Shown: positions 34,550 through 46,143 of the stretch, piece by piece
How positions within the stretch are numbered: the first letter of the stretch is position 1
How the letters are laid out: each line of letters begins with the position of its first letter
Source: Chrysopilus asiliformis
Lineage: Eukaryota > Arthropoda > Insecta > Diptera > Rhagionidae
Direction: 5' to 3'
DNA length: 64,000 nt
NCBI GenBank assembly: GCA_964034945.1
Contig: OZ035961.1
Coordinates: 41,134,184 to 41,198,183 of the forward strand
The notes under the pieces: model-generated
Databases searched by the model: none
Told to the model about the DNA's origin: nothing
What the model saw: only the letters and a program-made list of their open reading frames with translations
Program-made: the position numbers and the translations under genes

Positions 34550-35370
34550 AATTGTTTCATATACAGGGTGATTTCTGAGAGGGTAGTTTTACGGAAAGTT
34601 TCATGGAAAAAATTGTATCGAAGGGGGAGTTCTATTTTGCACTTACACATAATTACAGGGTGCCTAATTTTATTAGACATCCTGTAATTCTGTGTCTGAT
34701 ACTTTAGATTTGCCAGTTCGGAGATATTGGTTACAAAAGAAAATTTTTTATTTTCTTTTTTCATAAGATGCCATTTTTCTCAAAAGTTTCACTTAATATT
34801 TTTTTCATCAGGCTTTAAATTTTTTGGAAGTTTTTACTGGCATTTCCGCATTTTAAAGATAATTAGGCGGGGATTCAATTTATTTGATAAACGGAAAAAT
34901 TTTGTTTTAAAGGGCCCCTGTATTTTAACTGTGCAGAGGTAGCATAATTATTAGACTTTTAATTGAAGGCTTGTATGAATGGTTGAAATGACATTTAATG
35001 AAAAATGAAAACAAAAAAATTTCTTTCGTGACCAATATCTCCGAACTGGAAACTCCGATATATCAGACTGTGATCAATAAAAAAAAGGCCATAAAATTAT
35101 CTTTCAAACAAGTATAACTTGATTAAATTCGGATCATTCGTTCAAGATTTTCGATTTAAAATGTAACAGTTTTTGCACAGTTTTTGACACCCTTTTTCTT
35201 AGACACCCTGCAATTCTGTGTGGGTGCAAGATAGACGCCTCCCGCACAGTTTCGGAAAAAAATCGTTCCATAAAACCATCAGATAAGAGTTTTATGGGTG
35301 GCATTTTTAACCCCTTGATAAAACCCATTCTAAATCTTCCTACTTTTTATTGTCACATACTTGTCCAAGG
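34550..35370. repeat. inverted-repeat region enclosing the 16S fragment
   Basis: CCAGTTCGGAGATATTGGTT (near 34709) followed by ACAAAAGAAAATTTTT recurs inverted near 35007-35055. ACAGGGTG and GACATCCTGTAATTCTGTGT (near 34676) is matched by GACACCCTGCAATTCTGTGT near 35201. Probably a TIR element of unknown class. Confidence 0.55.
34914..34995 (+). pseudogene. rrnL: NUMT: fragment of mitochondrial 16S rRNA
   Basis: The highly conserved large-subunit core of animal mitochondrial 16S rRNA can be read in order: TATTTTAACTGTGCAGAGG, AGGTAGCATAAT, CTTTTAATTGAAGGC, TGTATGAATGG. This is the region just 5' of the 16Sbr-type primer site. Only about 80 bp is present and the surroundings are nuclear repeat sequence, so it is a nuclear insertion of mitochondrial origin, not a functional gene. 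Good conservation implies recent arrival. Confidence 0.88.
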
Positions 35371-35379
35371 AACGATTTT

Positions 35380-36121
35380 TTTCAAGGCTTACTTGGCTGT
35401 TTGTCTGTGAGGGTCAAATCTTGCAATCTAATTTTAACCCACTTCCACTCATCCGATTGACTTGAAATTTAGCACAAACCCGTAAGTCCGATGACAATAC
35501 AATATTTTCTCTACTTCGTCTTTGTAAGGTCCTGTAAGGGTAACGTGATTATCTTTTCCTCAAATTTGTCAGGAAAAATCTCATCTGCAGGTTTTTGGGA
35601 TAGGAAAATCCGATTCTGACATTAAGAAGTCTGTAACGATAACAGAAGGTCCGGTTAGGATAACGTGTTGTCTCATCTGGAGTTTATGAGTCGCTGAAAC
35701 CGATTCTGAAGACAAAAAGTCCGTCAGGATATTTCAAAAGCAAGGACATATATTCGAAGACTAAAAAGTATAAATAAGCGTGGCGAAAGACAGACGTCAT
35801 TGTAGATTTTTAGTCATACTGATCAAAAAAAATGACTAAAAAGTATGAAACATAAAAACACGAAAAAAAATAAAAAAAAAACCTTTTGTTTAAAAACATT
35901 CACTAAAAAGGAAAAAATAATTTTTTGGTACTGTGTATCAGAAATAAAAGTGAGATAAAAGCATAAAAAATAATATAAAATAAATATTTATCTCGCTGTT
36001 GATTCTGATACACAGGGCCCAAAAAAATATTTTTTCTTTTTAGTCTTTTTTATCAATTTTCTTAAATTTTTTTTATAAACCAAACCATTGCTCTCAAACT
36101 GAGGCATTTTTGGGCTCAAAA
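35380..36121 (+). repeat. family D repeat, parental copy
   Basis: Includes the family's own 5' part (TTACTTGGCTGTTTGTCTGT, GGGTCAAATCTTGCAATC) that 33705-34389 lacks, so it is the likely source of that copy. Confidence 0.9.
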
Positions 36122-36276
36122 GTAGTTCACAAATTAAAACGTTTTCAACACGAGGTTTGACAGAACATTTCTGTATTATCATGAAAAAAAGGAAACACTA
36201 TTATGAAAAAGCACTTGCATGCAATCAAAAATCAGTGTTTTTTAGTCCAACCTGTTTAAGACCGAAGCCTGACAAG

Positions 36277-37291
36277 TAGGGATGCCAACGATACCTCGAT
36301 GTTTGCAAAACATCGAGGTATCGTTGAAAAATATCGAGTTTTAACCTCGACGTTGAACAGGCCGATATATCGAGGTATCGATGTTGCTATCCACGATGTT
36401 AGAACATTACTCTTCATAAAATTAGTAGAGAAACTAATTTTAGAACTAGAGGGACTAGTTTATAGATAGATTTAATATAGCCACTCTACTTAAAGATTTG
36501 TTTAAATTTCCTTTGGTTTCAATTTTCGGTTTCATCTTTCTACAAGATTTCACAAAAAGTACCAGAAATTTTACAGAGAAGTTTGGTCCTGATGTGGAAA
36601 TCCGTTAACCGGAAGTAACCAAAAACTACGATTTCGTTTTGTGCGATTTATTCCGAAACTAACCATTTTCCAGTAGTCTTATGTATTACAAAACTTGGAG
36701 ACAATAAAATTTGCTACATTTATGTCTTTTACTAGAACTCCGTATCTCAAACCGTTATGAAGATATGCCGGTATTTCAGAAAAATTAGTTTTTTGCGAAT
36801 ATCTCGAAAACTAACGGGTTTTTGGTGGTTCAACCATAGGGCTAATTGGGCTACAGCCCAGGGGCGCCATACAGCCCAGGGGCGCCAATTAATATTTAAT
36901 TCACATATTTATAAAAATTTTTGAATTTTATTTTGCGTAAATATATATTTAAGTTTTGAATTAAAGAATATTTTAAAAAATAAAATTGAATTTTTACAAT
37001 AAAACTATGTAAGGGTGCAAAATTTTATTTAGCCCAGGGCGCTCAAACTTGTTAATACGGCTCTGCGTATAAGAAGAATTAAAATCGTGTTAATTCTACC
37101 TGAGTGCACTCCACCCACAGTAGAGCATCCGCCAGGTGGCTAAATTATTTATTAAATTTAACTTTTTCAAAACATCGGAAAAACATCGAGGTATCGATGT
37201 TTTGAGGACGATGTTTGTTGGCTTCGATGTCGCCTTAAAAAAACATCGATTTTCGATATATCGAGGTTTTATGAACGATGTTGCATCCCTA
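36277..37291. mobile_element. hAT MITE (TAGGGATGC ends), TSD CTGACAAG, copy 2
   Basis: Exact 8-bp duplication CTGACAAG at 36269-36276 and 37292-37299. Homologous throughout to 23527-26427 but free of the Tc1 and CACTCTCG insertions. It contains its own foreign segment (36811-37076). The flanks (CCAACCTGTTTAAG before, GTTCAGGTTTTACTG after) look like the halves of a small pogo-like MITE into which it inserted. Confidence 0.95.
36811..37076. mobile_element. unclassified insertion in hAT MITE copy 2
   Basis: Absent from copy 1, which reads CTCGAAAA-AATTAAAACC at this point. It contains ACAGCCCAGGGGCGCC twice in tandem, an AT-rich middle and TTTAGCCCAGGGCGCTC near the other end, a partly inverted arrangement. 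No clear target duplication. Confidence 0.7.
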
Positions 37292-37299
37292 CTGACAAG

Positions 37300-38640
37300 C
37301 CGGTCACTTTTTGATCCCACGACAGTCCGGCTTGTTCAGGTTTTACTGTACTTCTTTTCAGAACAAAACAAGAAAATACATTTAACTCCCTTTTTGAAAT
37401 ATACATTAAAATAATAAATAATTTTATTCATGTTGTTCAGTAGACATGAACGTAACACTCACAGATTTTAAATTATTTGTGAAAAATCAGATTATTTGTT
37501 GCACTTGGATAAACTAAATTAAATTGCAAGTACTAATCTGAAGCACGTTATTAATTAAATCACCCATTTTCCTTTGCACTATTTATTCAAAGTTTAGGGT
37601 ATTTATTTAAGCCAACGCAGTTCAAGAACTTTTAATTACCCTCATATAGGTTCTTTTGTAACAAGACTTCAGCATCCGTCTTAAATCTACTAATGTTCAG
37701 TATCATCTTTGAATAAAGCTTGTCTTTCGCAAAAGACAGCGTTGGCAGCGGGTGAGATAAACTTAGATAAGGTTTCTCAGTCGAAAGGGAAAAAGCAATT
37801 TCCACCCATGATTAAAGGGAAAAGCGTAAGTTGTTTTTCTTTATAATTTTAATCGTTTCCCGTAAATAATTAATTATGGTGGTATGTTTTTACCAGAGAC
37901 TAATTAAGAAGTTTTTCCTTTGACAATTTTAAAGGCATAATTTTATTTAAGGTCAGTGAATCGTCTTCCAGTGATTAAATTAAAATTCTTTTATTTTTAG
38001 AAGTATTTAAACTGTCATTTACAGAAGTATACCATCTGCTATTTTAGAATTTTTGTGGTCAAGGTGATAAGGATATAAGGTTAAATGATTGGGAAAAAAG
38101 AAAATGTGCTTCTTAGAATAATTTTGTATGCGAATTCTCAGTATAATACATTTTGATAGATGTACGGACGCTTACAGTTTTGTTCGCGATCTGTTATATA
38201 CGGGGCACAAGGTTTTTTTTAAGTTCTTAAATCCTTAAATTTTAAAATTGTTCCAAATTTTGTCATTATTCATACATTTTTACCGCCATATTAGCTATAT
38301 TTTTTAAATGGTTCGATTAAGAGATCTATATGGAACATTTAAAAAAATATAAGCGAGTTTATAATGGGTTTAAATTTGCTATTAGGCTATGTTGAAACGA
38401 ATCGGGGAGTCAAATAACCCGTATGTTGTGGCAATAACTTTTAAAATTGCAAAACCCATGTAATTACCAGCTAGAATAGGAATTGCTTCTTTTTCTCACC
38501 GCTAGATATTTTCAGTTTTAGGATAATAATCCTAATGTGATGGAAATTGTATTGGATATCCATATACCTATGAAACCAAAGACGCATTCCATTAACTCAG
38601 AAAGCAAATCAGATCATAATCCCGATAAAACTTGGTTTGC
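37300..38640. other. intergenic sequence, no gene seen
   Basis: AT-rich. A stretch with AATAAAGCTTGTCTTTCG followed by TTGGCAGCGGGTGAG (37716-37757) faintly recalls an LTR end and primer-binding site, but nothing else of a retroelement is present. Confidence 0.4.
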
Positions 38641-38654
38641 GAATTTGTATGGGA

Positions 38655-40232
38655 GTTCTTTCCTCTGACATATTTAGTTTCGGAAAATATATGTAAAAAA
38701 TTTCTTGAGAACCGTTAAAGGAAGGGTCGGGTAGGGTGAAGTGGTCCGCAGGGAAAAGTGGTCCACCACCATTTTTGTTAGTAATAGCGACATTAGAACA
38801 GAATATGCAACTCTCATCGGTTGCTCTTGATGACAGCTTGTTCTTTATTAGTCATTGAAGTGTGCAGACGTATATTTACTCACTCTCACAGACCAGTGCC
38901 AAAAAAACATTGTTGAAAGTTTTCGCAAGTATTCACATTCAACAACATTTTGACGAATTCTTCATAAATTTCAATAAGCTAATTAATCTTTGGTAGGGTG
39001 AAGTGGTCCACCCTGTCAATGTCATATTTCGTGTTTTCAAGTTTTTTTATGAGTTATTTTGAGTGTTTCAAATCGTGGCCGAAAATCGATGCGAAGCTCG
39101 ATTATAACTTCTCCAAAAAATCGAACTAAATTATAGAAGCCGGAAAGCGATGCTTAACAACTACGCCGAAGAAACCAACAGCAAAACAGACCAAACGCTC
39201 ATTTGTTACTTTCGAACAAACCATATTTTTGATCAAACTTCATGATTATAGGTACTTTTATTTGTCATTTAACCCTGTAGCCGGAATGCCCGCATAAAGG
39301 CTTCAGGGAATTCGCTTGTTTATAACGGGTAACAATTTTAATCGCCGGAAATCGCCGGCACGTGTTACACTGACTTTTGTAAGTTATCGCTTTACATGCT
39401 GGAAAAAATTTAGCCCTGTACGTTGTCTTGGTTACGGTCTGTCGCAAGTTGAAAGTCATATTTTGGTGAAATTTCTGGTGAAATATTCCGGTTAGAGGGT
39501 TAATTTTATGTTTACGCGATTTCTGGAAAGTTTTTGAGGGTGGACCACTTCTCCCTACCATTTTGAAAAAATCGAAAAATCAAAGTTTTCGATAAATGCC
39601 TAAAAATAAAATTTAATGTCCAAAATTTGGCAATCTGTGAATGCAGAAAGTTAGCTCAGGTCCTGCGCTTGCGATTTGACTATCTTATCATGCAAAAATT
39701 CCAATTTTTGACCATTTTATGGCCAATATTAAAAACGTGGACTACTTCATCCTACCTGACCCTACGTAAAAACGGGAAAAAATGTTATATGCATTTTTTT
39801 GTCTATAGTTTTCGAGATATTTTCAAATAACTGATTTTTTTCAAATATCTTGCGAACCATTAGAGATACAATAAACCATTAAGACAAGAAATTTAAAAAA
39901 ATTTATATCCACTTTCATTTGTTCTCAAAAGCGCATAGCTTTCGGGAAATTTTCAAAAAACGGCATTTTTTCAAAACTCGTACTCCTTATAGCTACCGTT
40001 ACTTCCCCAAAGTTGATAAAAACTACGATTTTCGTAAAACTTATTTACAAAAACTTTCAAATCGCTAGCTCAACGAGTTCTCGAGTTATTTAAGATACGC
40101 AAAACGGACAGACTGGCAGACAAATAAACAGACATCCTCATAATTTTTCTTGAAACGGATTTGGTACTATCTGCCCTCGTTCTCGAGCCGGTTTCCGTCA
40201 TGAAGACAATACTTTCCTTCTTTAAAAGTGGA
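38655..40232 (+). repeat. INE-like repeat, family C, copy 2 (interrupted)
   Basis: Collinear with 17640-18512, split by the insertion at 38727-39760. It ends in CTGGCAGACAAATAAACAGAC and the hairpin TACTTTCCTTC-TTTAAAAGTGGAAAGTA, which folds back on itself like the 5' hairpin of INE-1. Confidence 0.82.
38727..39760. mobile_element. TIR element with concentric AGTGGTCC inverted motifs
   Basis: Outer ends GGGTCGGGTAGGGTGAAGTG and inverse GGGTCAGGTAGGATGAAGTA. A second inverted pair lies inside: GGTAGGGTGAAGTGGTCC (38994) against the complement GGTAGGGAGAAGTGGTCC (39558). Family C copy 1 runs through GAACCGTTAAATATACG without it. No transposase recognised. Class unknown. Confidence 0.78.
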
Positions 40233-40234
40233 AA

Positions 40235-40385
40235 GTAAAAATACAGCTATAGGCTGCAATGCAATTGGCCCGACACAACATTTGCGGCGACAGATTACGA
40301 CGACAATGTTGTCCCCCATTTTTGTTGTTCTAAACGTAATTTGCTTTTCATTGGATTTCGACACTCGGACAAAAGTTGCCAACGA
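40235..40385 (+). repeat. dispersed repeat, also at 57240-57360 inverted
   Basis: CGACACAACATTTGCGGCGA and TTGTTGTTCTAAACGTAATT match, diverged, the complement of 57240-57360 and a fragment near 55235. Nature unknown. Confidence 0.6.
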
Positions 40386-40412
40386 TTATTGTAGTAAAAT
40401 TTTTTACTGTGT

Positions 40413-40628
40413 ATAATTGTCAATCTGATAATTATTGAAAACCCGTATGGTAATATTCGTATCAAAATTCGAACAGTTGTACCAAAATTCCACTTTGAGT
40501 TAAACTTTCCAATAACATTTTTTTAAATTTATTCCAATCGGATTTTGATGTTTTTAAGATATTCGCAAAAAACGTTTCCGTTCGTATGGGAGGTACCCTC
40601 CCTAATGGTCCATTTTTGCCCATTAACA
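40413..40628 (-). mobile_element. INE-1/HINE-like element (family A), replaced distally by satellite
   Basis: Matches other family A copies from the hairpin end (AATTGTCAATCTGATAATTA) through CCCGTATGGTAATATTCG to TTTTTGCCCATTAAC, where the others continue GAACTTAGCC. Here a tandem array starts instead. Confidence 0.85.
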
Positions 40629-41786
40629 ATCAAACTTTCTAGGTACAATGAAACTTTCAGGTTACAATGAAACTTTCAGGTTACAATGAAACTTTCAGGT
40701 TACAATGAAACTTTCAGGTTACAATGAAACTTTCAGGTTACAATGAAACTTTCAGGTTACAATGAAACTTTCAGGTCACAATGAAACTTTCAGGTTACAA
40801 TGAAACTTTCAGGTTACAATGAAACTTTCAGGTTACAATGAAACTTTCAGGTTACAATGAAACTTTCTGGTTACAATTAAACTTTCAGGTTACAATGAAA
40901 CTTTCTGGTTACAATGAAACTTTCAGGTTACAATGAAACTTTCAGGTTACAATGAAACTTTCAGGTTACAATGAAACTTTCAGGTTACAATGAAACTTTT
41001 AGGTTACAATGAAACTTTCTGGTTACAATGAAACTTTCAGATTACAATTAAACTTTCAGGTTACAATGAAACTTTCAGGTTACAATGAAACTTTCAGGTT
41101 ACAATGAAACTTTCAGGTTACAATGAAACTTTCAGGTTACAATGAAACTTTCAGGTTACAATAAAACTTTCAGGTTACAATGAAACTTTCAGGTTACAAT
41201 GAAACTTTCAGGTTACAATGAAACTTTCAGGTTACAATGAAACTTTCAGGTCACAATGAAACTTTCAGGTTACAATGAAACTTTCAGGTTACAATGAAAC
41301 TTTCAGGTTACAATGAAACTTTCAGGTTACAATGAAACTTTCTGGTTACAATTAAACTTTCAGGTTACAATGAAACTTTCTGGTTACAATGAAACTTTCA
41401 GGTTACCATGAAACTTTCAGGTTACAATGAAACTTTCAGGTTACAATGAAACTTTCAGGTTACAATGAAACTTTTAGGTTACAATGAAACTTTCTGGTTA
41501 CAATGAAACTTTCAGATTACAATTAAACTTTCAGGTTACAATGAAACTTTCAGGTTACAATGAAACTTTCAGGTTACAATGAAACTTTCAGGTTACAATG
41601 AAACTTTCAGGTTACAATGAAACTTTCAGGTTACAATAAAACTTTCAGGTTACAATGAAACTTTCAGGTTACAATGAAACTTTCAGGTTACAATGAAACT
41701 TTCAAGTTACAATGAAACTTTCAGGTTACAATGAAACTTTCAGGTTACAATAAAACTTTCAGGTTACAATGAAACTTTCAGGTTAC
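40629..41786. repeat. 19-bp satellite, ~61 units, with 475-bp higher-order repeat
   Basis: The monomer is CAATGAAACTTTCAGGTTA. Variant monomers (GGTCACAATG; TTCTGGTTACAATTAAAC; CTTTTAGGTTACAATG; GTTACAATAAAAC) recur exactly 475 bp apart (for example 40776 and 41251; 40866 and 41341; 41001 and 41476; 41161 and 41636), that is, 25 monomers. A block of about 25 units was duplicated after the variants arose. Confidence 0.97.
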
Positions 41787-41951
41787 GAGTGTGCAACGAG
41801 GTGAACTAACCCAGCTAAGCTATGTAACTATAGCTAGCCTCGCTCACATAGCTTAGCTCAAGTGTATGACGGGCGTTATAGCCCGAAAATTATCAAAATA
41901 ATTATATTAAAATCCCTGAGTCAGAGAAATTCAAATAAGAAATAACACTTA

Positions 41952-42395
41952 CACCGCGTCTTGATTAACAATTTTTCATCTCGAGAAATATCTCACCGCA
42001 ATGAGATTTTTTTGACAGCTGGGCCGAAAATCTCTTGAAATTTAGTACTCAAAATGCCGATGAAAAGAAAACACATAGTCGCCGCTCTCGCAATTAATGC
42101 AATACGTGAAATTGAAAAGGCTGAAACAGAAGAACAGACGAAAAGAAAAACCTCTTAATGTTATATATTCTCTTCCAAAGCTTTTTGTTTCGTATTTTGT
42201 AAAAATTAGTTATTTTCGCAATTACTTGTCGGGAGAATTTGGATTCCGCCATCTTGAATTGTGAAATTCCAAGAAATTTTGCTATTGCAAGATTTCAAGA
42301 AATTTATCTCTGGGATTTTTTCTCGCCATCAACTCGAGCTCTAATTGGTCAATCAAAAATCTCTGCGATGAAAAATCCCAAATAAAGACACGGTG
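41952..42395 (+). mobile_element. PIF/Harbinger-type MITE, TSD TTA
   Basis: Left CACCGCGTCTTGATT and inverse right CACCGTGTCTTTATT, then ATTTTTCATC on both sides. TTA at 41949-41951 and 42396-42398. It retains a short coding remnant. 444 bp. Confidence 0.85.
42054..42158 (+). pseudogene. transposase N-terminal remnant inside Harbinger MITE
   Basis: 34 codons: MPMKRKHIVAALAINAIREI then an acidic, Lys-rich tail and stop. The helical, Ala/Ile-rich start is in the style of PIF/Harbinger nuclease N-termini; the catalytic core is deleted. Parallel to the remnant at 22222-22323. Confidence 0.45.
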
Positions 42396-42398
42396 TTA

Positions 42399-44097
42399 GT
42401 TCAAAAAGAAATCACCCGGTGACCCACTCCATATTAGTAGTTCGGAAACCGAACACAATTCGAAATTTGCTAAACAATTACGATTATCAAACGTTTAAAT
42501 TTTTTTGGGCTTCAGTTGCTATATAACTTTGATCCTTTGGATTTGATACCTTTTTTACAAACTAACAAGTCTTTTGGTAAGAAAGTATCTGCACTCCGTA
42601 AAAGGATTTGAATAAATGTCATTGAAGACAGTATATTTGAAAGAAATAACAATTTAAATGCAACTAATAATTCAATTTGCTAGATATTTTAAGGATTATA
42701 TATAATTACACCCGACATACAGATTATAATCTACAAGAATACCATTTATTAAATAATTTCAATTGTTTTTGGTATATCTACAACCGTCAAAGTGCAGACC
42801 CACTATAAAGTACCTAGACTTATATTAAATTTTATATTATTTCCACCCATCGAAAGATATTGCTGTGGTCCGAAAGTGCTATCTACTCGTATAACATTCA
42901 ACACTACAGTGCTTTAAAGTTGTTTCTTATATCGATTAGAGACCATAAAGCCGAGAATAAAAGCTTTGAACATAAATCTGGCATTATCCCCAACATAAAT
43001 AGATGCTACATGAGACTTGAAAATAAATTACAAAAGATTTGATTAATCAGCTTTATGTTCCCGGGGAATGATTTATACCCAAGACAGCCGCACTAAAAAA
43101 AAGCTTAGAAGATTGGAAAATTGTTTCTTAAAATGAGCCCCACAGAACCGCCCAGTCCCGTAAGGCATAACAATGACAAACATAAGGAAAAAAAAATATC
43201 ACTAACAAGAAAAGATGTACACAATCATTCTGTTTGGTTGTGGCGTTGAAGTCTATCGAAAAAATAAGGCAAGCATCCTGATTTATAAATAAAAAGACTG
43301 ATTTTGTCTACGTTCGCCGCAGCAAAGTCCTTCTATTTATAGGTTTTCAAGTGCAATTTGAATTCGGTTCGATGATTTTCTTGAAAGGTAATGTAAATCA
43401 GTAGACCCATTGCCTGTGGGGGATTTTCTTTCAAATTTCAAATACTTAATGATAGAATATTGCTGCCAAAATTCACGTAATGGCTGATAATAGTAATCCG
43501 TCCCCATTTATGTCTGTTAGTCAGAACTGATTTTCCGTAGATTAAAAGTTTTCTTTGGAAAGTGTGATTTACATAAATCACGACTGAAATCCTTAATTTA
43601 ATTTTCTGTTTCGAAAACAAAACTAAGTAACACAAATCTAAATTATTTACGTATGAGTGAAGGTGGTGGGTAAAGTTTGCAATTGTTGTAATTAAGGCAA
43701 TGGATTCCTTTTAGCTATTTTAAATATAAAACCAAACTGCATTAAAACTTGAAAGAGCACAAAAGTGCCAGTTTTCGTTGATTCTTAAGTAAAATTCATG
43801 TTTTTGGCAAAGTTTTTGCCTGCACACAATAAAACTGGGCAAAATATTTACATGAACCACAAGTAATAGTATCTACTTATAGAAGAAACTGGAAACATAT
43901 ACATACTCAAGCAAATACTATTAACGGTGAAAAGGAACCATAGTTTTCCATGACTTCCAGGATATAGTACAGTTTAATGAAAATTAATGTTAATTTGTTT
44001 TAAACTAATTAAATGTCGGGAAATTTTTCGTGTACCATGAATTTAGGAATCTTATGCAGAGTTTTGCCCTTGAATTATGTTGCAACTACAAAAAATT
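42399..44097. other. intergenic sequence, no gene seen
   Basis: AT-rich unique-looking DNA with short frames only. Confidence 0.45.
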
Positions 44098-44100
44098 TAG

Positions 44101-45480
44101 CAGGGTAAAGCACGGATAGACACCGCACCTTTGGGGCAAACGTTGTGAAATTTTCATTTTCCAAAAAACCCATATAATTTTAAAGCTGTAGGATAGCTTC
44201 ATCATTCAACCATATCTCTGTCAAATTTTGAAATCATGAGGCAAAGGAAAAGAATAGGGGGGAAATATTGAGAAAAGATCGAAATTTGGTGCCCCAAATT
44301 TTCACCGCCGCGCCGTATAGATGTCCCGCCCGGATAGATGCCCCAGTATTTACGGATAGATGCCCTTGTGCAAAAGTAATAAAAATAATCATGATTTGTT
44401 GAAGAAATAAATCTCTGCAAACAATTCAAAAATATTAGAATGAACACACCACAACAAATTAAACGATGTGGAAAATAGACTACCGAATACTTGAGCAACT
44501 TCTTGACTCAATTGTCTTATGGTTCAACCACAATGAGGGCGGTAAGCGGCAGCGGCGACGGCGGGCGGCATGACTACAATGATAGCGGCACCGTCGGCAT
44601 ATGCTTCTGTCTTGCGAAATCAAAACGTTAAAACATCTGCATAGAATGTGGCGCCGAATGTGGTGGTTGTTACAAAACAACGAAGAAAAATCGTCATAGA
44701 ATGTGGCGCCGAATGTGGTGGTTTTCATAAAACATTTTGGGCGGCGGTGGCAAGTTTGACTTTGTTTCAAACTCGACGGCGACGGAAAAAGTGCGCTGCC
44801 GTTGCCGCTGTATTGTAGCAGCTCTCGTTGCGCTACGTTTGTGCAAAAAAAAAACGCCACCCGCTGCTGCCGCTTGCCGCCTTCACTGTGGTTGAACCAT
44901 TAGATTATCTTTCGTTCACACCACTTTCGCGATTTTTATGACTAAACTTCGAAAGGCGGTCAGTAAAATGCTAACATATTGTGTAAAGTTTATTCTTTTA
45001 TTAAAATTTCGATATTAAAATTCAAACCGAATGGGACGTTTATCCTCTACGGGCATCTATACGGGTAGCTAAAACTGGAGCAACTATTTTTCTTGCCACA
45101 GATAGATTCGTCTTTTCGATATTTTAAAATCACACTTCACAAATATTCAAACAAACTATTAAACTAACCTAGTTACTATTTATTTAAGCTACATAAACCA
45201 AAAAGTTTGAAATTAGATACCCTTAAAATTAGTTGTCACATAAAAATTTTCTGACAGCACGAAACATATTCACCTGTTTGTTGCTACAATCTAATTTTTT
45301 AAAAAGTGGTCATAAAGTTAATGGGAATTGTTCTTGCTTGTGATTTTTTGATCATACCAGGAGCAGGAGCGTTGTGGGTTTTATATGCAGTAACTTGTAT
45401 CCGCTTTAAATAGTGTAGTTTAACAGATTCACGCTTCGGGGCATCTATCGCACCGGGGCATCAATCCACACGTCACCCTA
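44101..45480. mobile_element. TIR element (CAGGGTnAnG ends, GGATAGATGCC subterminal motifs), TSD TAG
   Basis: Left CAGGGTAAAGCACGGATAG and inverse right TAGGGTGACGTGTGGATTG are imperfect ends. TAG flanks at 44098-44100 and 45481-45483. GGATAGATGCCCC-type motifs repeat near both ends (44288-44370, inverted at 45053 and 45440). A Harbinger MITE is inserted inside. Class unknown. Confidence 0.55.
44520..44899. mobile_element. GC-rich PIF/Harbinger-type MITE, TSD TTA
   Basis: Left TGGTTCAACCACAATGAGGG; inverse right TGGTTCAACCACAGTGAAGG, continuing through GCGG-AAGCGGCAGC. TTA at 44517-44519 and 44900-44902. Contains a direct pair of ATAGAATGTGGCGCCGAATG. The long minus-strand frame through it is a by-product of its base composition. 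Confidence 0.9.
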
Positions 45481-46143
45481 TAGTTCGGTTTAAAAGCAGC
45501 CTTTAAAAAAATGTAGCCACTGTTATATACATCTGTAGAAATTGCAGATAAAGATATACTTGTGTGGTCCTTACAAGTTGTTTAGTCCAAGTAGAACCTT
45601 TTACACATAAAATGAACTATTTTTCAAATCAAATTTATCATTTTGCATATTAAAGACATCATTTTGCTAATCAAATTATTTAGCAGTTTTTTTTATTAGT
45701 TTTAAATTTGATTTTACCACGGTGCCACAGTTGCATGGACCTACTGCAGGATTACAGACAAAAATTAAAAATTAAAAAAAATGTTTTTTTTTCTTAAAAT
45801 GCACTAATAAGGAAAAAATCATTTTTTGGTAATGTGTATCAGAAATAAAATCGAGATAAAAGCATGAACATTTTTTTTCTCCTTTTTAATGCGTTTTTCT
45901 GAACAATAGTTTTTTCCATTTTTTTTTTATTTTGTGCTTTTTAGCCATTTTGTATTTGATTAGTATGACTAAAAATTCAAAATGACTTAACGGTATTTCG
46001 AAATAAAAACAGTGAAAAGAAGATGATATTAAAGTTCTCTAGATTTTGGCCTTTTTCAATGAATCGATGTCTTTTACCGTTATAGAGAATTTTTAGATTT
46101 GGTAAAATTAAAATTCATATTTTTTTTAACTAATTTTTTTAGG

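Noticed and set aside
37600..37760. AATAAA plus TTGGCAGCGGG as an LTR and primer-binding site
   Set aside because: No second LTR, no TG...CA ends and no gag/pol sequence nearby.
40629..41786. CRISPR-like regular repeat
   Set aside because: The 19-bp units are directly abutting with no spacers, in an animal genome.
44480..44860. 126-codon minus-strand frame
   Set aside because: Lies entirely in a GC-rich Harbinger MITE with TTA flanks; Arg/Cys/Ser-rich by composition only.
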